Of a stretch of 64,000 bases of DNA, positions 62,139 to 64,000 are shown in pieces. The notes under the pieces are model-generated. The model was not told the origin of the DNA. It did no database searches and was given only the letters and a program-made list of their open reading frames with translations. The stretch's first letter is position 1. Every line of letters begins with the position of its first letter. The stretch is from Emticicia agri (GTDB lineage: Bacteria > Bacteroidota > Bacteroidia > Cytophagales > Spirosomataceae), in contig CAMAQF010000006.1 of the NCBI GenBank assembly GCA_945860265.1, positions 17,837 through 81,836 on the forward strand. The letters are read 5' to 3'. Both the position numbers and the translations under genes were made by a program.

Positions 62139-63260
62139 TTATTTGTAAAAACTTAATTCTTTTTTTATGTAATCATTCATATTTTCTTTTTTCACTAAGA
62201 GTAATTTTTCAATTATTCTGTAAATATACTCGTCTTCTTGTCCTGAATTAAGTACTTTATCAATTCCTAAAATCCCATGCTTTTCATAAATTTTTTTACA
62301 TAATAACCCCGCAATTGCATAATCAACATTCGTAGTTTTTTTAATTGGTGTATGATTTTGTAAGTCTAAAAGATTCTGAAAGTCTATTGACTGACTCTTG
62401 ATTTCGGCGTTCAGATTCGACAAATGCCATTCAAGAGGTTTGCCCAAACTACCGCCAAGAAAAGTGGCTATTCCCTCATCCCAAAAGGAATGATATTTTT
62501 TTAAATACTTTTGTGATGTATATAAATGTATCAATTCATGTGGATATGAAAACCTTTTATTTCCTGCAAAAATTCTTTTATTATGAACATCCGTTATAGA
62601 GGCATCTTCATTTCTATCAAAAAAGGTTAAATGATAATCAAACCCTCTAATTTCTTGAATCTCTTTAAAGTTATTACACACATAATAATCAAAATTGTTT
62701 AATTGTATCCCAAACCAAATATTGAAAGATTCAATTTTTTGTCTCATTTCCAATATTTCTAATGTGTCAACTTGTATATTTGGGGCAGATATGTAGTGAA
62801 TTTTATCAATTGTTTTTTTATTCCATTTTAATGTATTCGCCCTCAATGAAGATAATATTTTGAATTGCTTACTATGTTCATCTTTTTCTAAGTAGAAATT
62901 GTATATGCCAGTAAATTCAGATTTAATACTCATAAACGCAACTTTTACTCGCGTCAAACCCTCAAACTCATCAATAAAAATAAGTGTTGGTTTATAATAA
63001 AAATAATCTTGATAGTATTCGCTGTTTTGCAATGATACTATTTCGATATCAATAAAGTTATTAACTGTATCTTTTGAACTCCAATTTTGTTTCCAACTTT
63101 TATTTTGGATTTTATTATTGAAATAACTATCTATACATTTTATTACTTCTGTATAATCACTGTTATTTTTGTAAGGGGTATTCAAAGACAGTACACTATT
63201 CTCTTTTTGAGAAATACATTTGGTTGTGAAAAGACAAAATATTACTAAAAATTTGTTCAT
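62139..63260 (-). CDS. Exported gluzincin-like metallopeptidase, module B (intact HELIH...E)
   Basis: FSYPHELIHLYTSQKYLKKYHSFWDEGIATFLGGSLG. Confidence 0.75.
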   Translation of the reverse strand: MNKFLVIFCLFTTKCISQKENSVLSLNTPYKNNSDYTEVIKCIDSYFNNKIQNKSWKQNWSSKDTVNNFIDIEIVSLQNSEYYQDYFYYKPTLIFIDEFEGLTRVKVAFMSIKSEFTGIYNFYLEKDEHSKQFKILSSLRANTLKWNKKTIDKIHYISAPNIQVDTLEILEMRQKIESFNIWFGIQLNNFDYYVCNNFKEIQEIRGFDYHLTFFDRNEDASITDVHNKRIFAGNKRFSYPHELIHLYTSQKYLKKYHSFWDEGIATFLGGSLGKPLEWHLSNLNAEIKSQSIDFQNLLDLQNHTPIKKTTNVDYAIAGLLCKKIYEKHGILGIDKVLNSGQEDEYIYRIIEKLLLVKKENMNDYIKKELSFYK

Positions 63261-63277
63261 AATTAAAAAAATTAAAA

Positions 63278-63303
63278 GTCGCTGAGTTAAATTACTCAGC
63301 GAC
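63278..63303 (-). terminator. Hairpin between precursor B and downstream genes
   Basis: GTCGCTGAGT...ACTCAGCGAC 10-bp perfect stem followed by a T-rich tract on the minus strand. Confidence 0.75.
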
Positions 63304-63313
63304 CCATAAAGTT

Positions 63314-63544
63314 TTACTGCTTACTAAACTTTGTCCTAGTCGCGTCGGAAGGCATAACTGTACTTGGCTTACCATAACCATTATGACAATATTCTTCTGT
63401 TCCGCCTTTGATTGCTTCCAAGTTCATAATTTGACTTGTTGAATTTGCCTTCAACTCTTCTAATGATAATCTTTTCATTGTTTTTGTACCGAAAGGATTT
63501 ATAGCCACAGCACCGTTGCTGTTGTTTGTTTTTCGGTGATGCAA
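63314..63544 (-). CDS. GG-leader precursor peptide B
   Basis: GAVAINPFGTKTMKRLSLEELKANSTSQIMNLEAIKGG / TEEYCHNGYGKPSTVMPSDATRTKFSKQ; alternative start ATG 63478. Confidence 0.85.
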   Translation of the reverse strand: MHHRKTNNSNGAVAINPFGTKTMKRLSLEELKANSTSQIMNLEAIKGGTEEYCHNGYGKPSTVMPSDATRTKFSKQ

Positions 63545-63665
63545 TTTGGGCTACTTTTGCAAATATAGCACGATTATATGCTGCTTATATTATAATTATT
63601 TCAATATATTTTATAATTATTACTTATAAAACACTTATATTTTACTTATAATAATTTTATTGAGG
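63440..63665 (-). repeat. Direct repeat (leader plus promoter), copy B
   Basis: See copy A at 58420-58655. Confidence 0.85.
63622..63650. promoter_or_regulatory. Three ACTTATA repeats spaced exactly 11 bp
   Basis: ACTTATA at 63622, 63633 and 63644; copy A has them at 58619 and 58630, with a degenerate third at 58641. Confidence 0.65.
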
Positions 63666-63727
63666 TTTGGTTGTAAATAAGAGAAAGATTTATAATCTTG
63701 CAAATCAAAATCTATGCTGTAACTTTT

Positions 63728-64000
63728 ATGAACAATCTTCTTGCTGATAATATACGAACCAAACGCCTCGAACGAGGCTATAAACAAGAAGTCTTAGCAT
63801 TCGAATGTAACATGACACAAGCCAATATTTCACATATCGAAAATAGAAAATCAAATCCCTCTGAAGAAGATATAGAAAAGATAGCTAAGGTTTTGGATAT
63901 AAGGCCCGAAGAACTTAAATATGGTGTAAAAGAAATAAAAATTGAACATCATAATCACCCAAATTCTACAAATCCAAATCAAATCAACAATGGCGTAGCA
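63728..64000 (+). CDS. XRE-family regulator, partial (runs off window)
   Basis: MNNLLADNIRTKRLERGYKQEVLAFECNMTQANISHIENRKSNPSEEDIEKIAKVLDI. Confidence 0.85.
   Translation, partial: MNNLLADNIRTKRLERGYKQEVLAFECNMTQANISHIENRKSNPSEEDIEKIAKVLDIRPEELKYGVKEIKIEHHNHPNSTNPNQINNGVA

Noticed and set aside
1-64000. CRISPR arrays, rRNA or tRNA genes
   Set aside because: No regular direct-repeat arrays and no recognisable rRNA or tRNA sequence seen by eye.

Overview
AT-rich Bacteroidota (probably Cytophagales) chromosomal window. From left to right it contains: the partial end of a Wzi/RemB-like outer-membrane protein; ispH; a LytS/LytTR two-component system next to a TonB receptor (both the regulator and the receptor carry one in-frame nonsense codon); VOC, OsmC, DJ-1/PfpI and thioredoxin genes with a decayed DJ-1 copy; an XRE / double-glycine peptide / hip remnant locus abutting rimO; a row of decayed aromatic-catabolism genes around an intact AAHS-type MFS transporter; fusA; a decayed IS3 element; a complete polysaccharide utilization locus (about 25.7-49.6 kb: PL8, FAD oxidoreductase, GH116/DUF608, SusC/SusD, two enolase-superfamily enzymes, GH43-like, heparinase-like lyase, CE15, BNR-4); and a peptide natural-product region (about 49.6-63.7 kb). 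I rank that last region as the most interesting system. It holds two divergent modules. Each module has a GG-leader precursor, a 388-aa protein resembling the alpha-KG/HExxH peptide-modifying family but with HQCGH in place of HExxH, an exported gluzincin-like protein and a CPBP membrane protease. One C39 peptidase-ABC exporter/HlyD pair is present. Remnants of an older copy of the cassette and an inverted, diverged rimO 3' fragment lie beside it. All family calls come from reading translated sequence and motifs; no database search was run.
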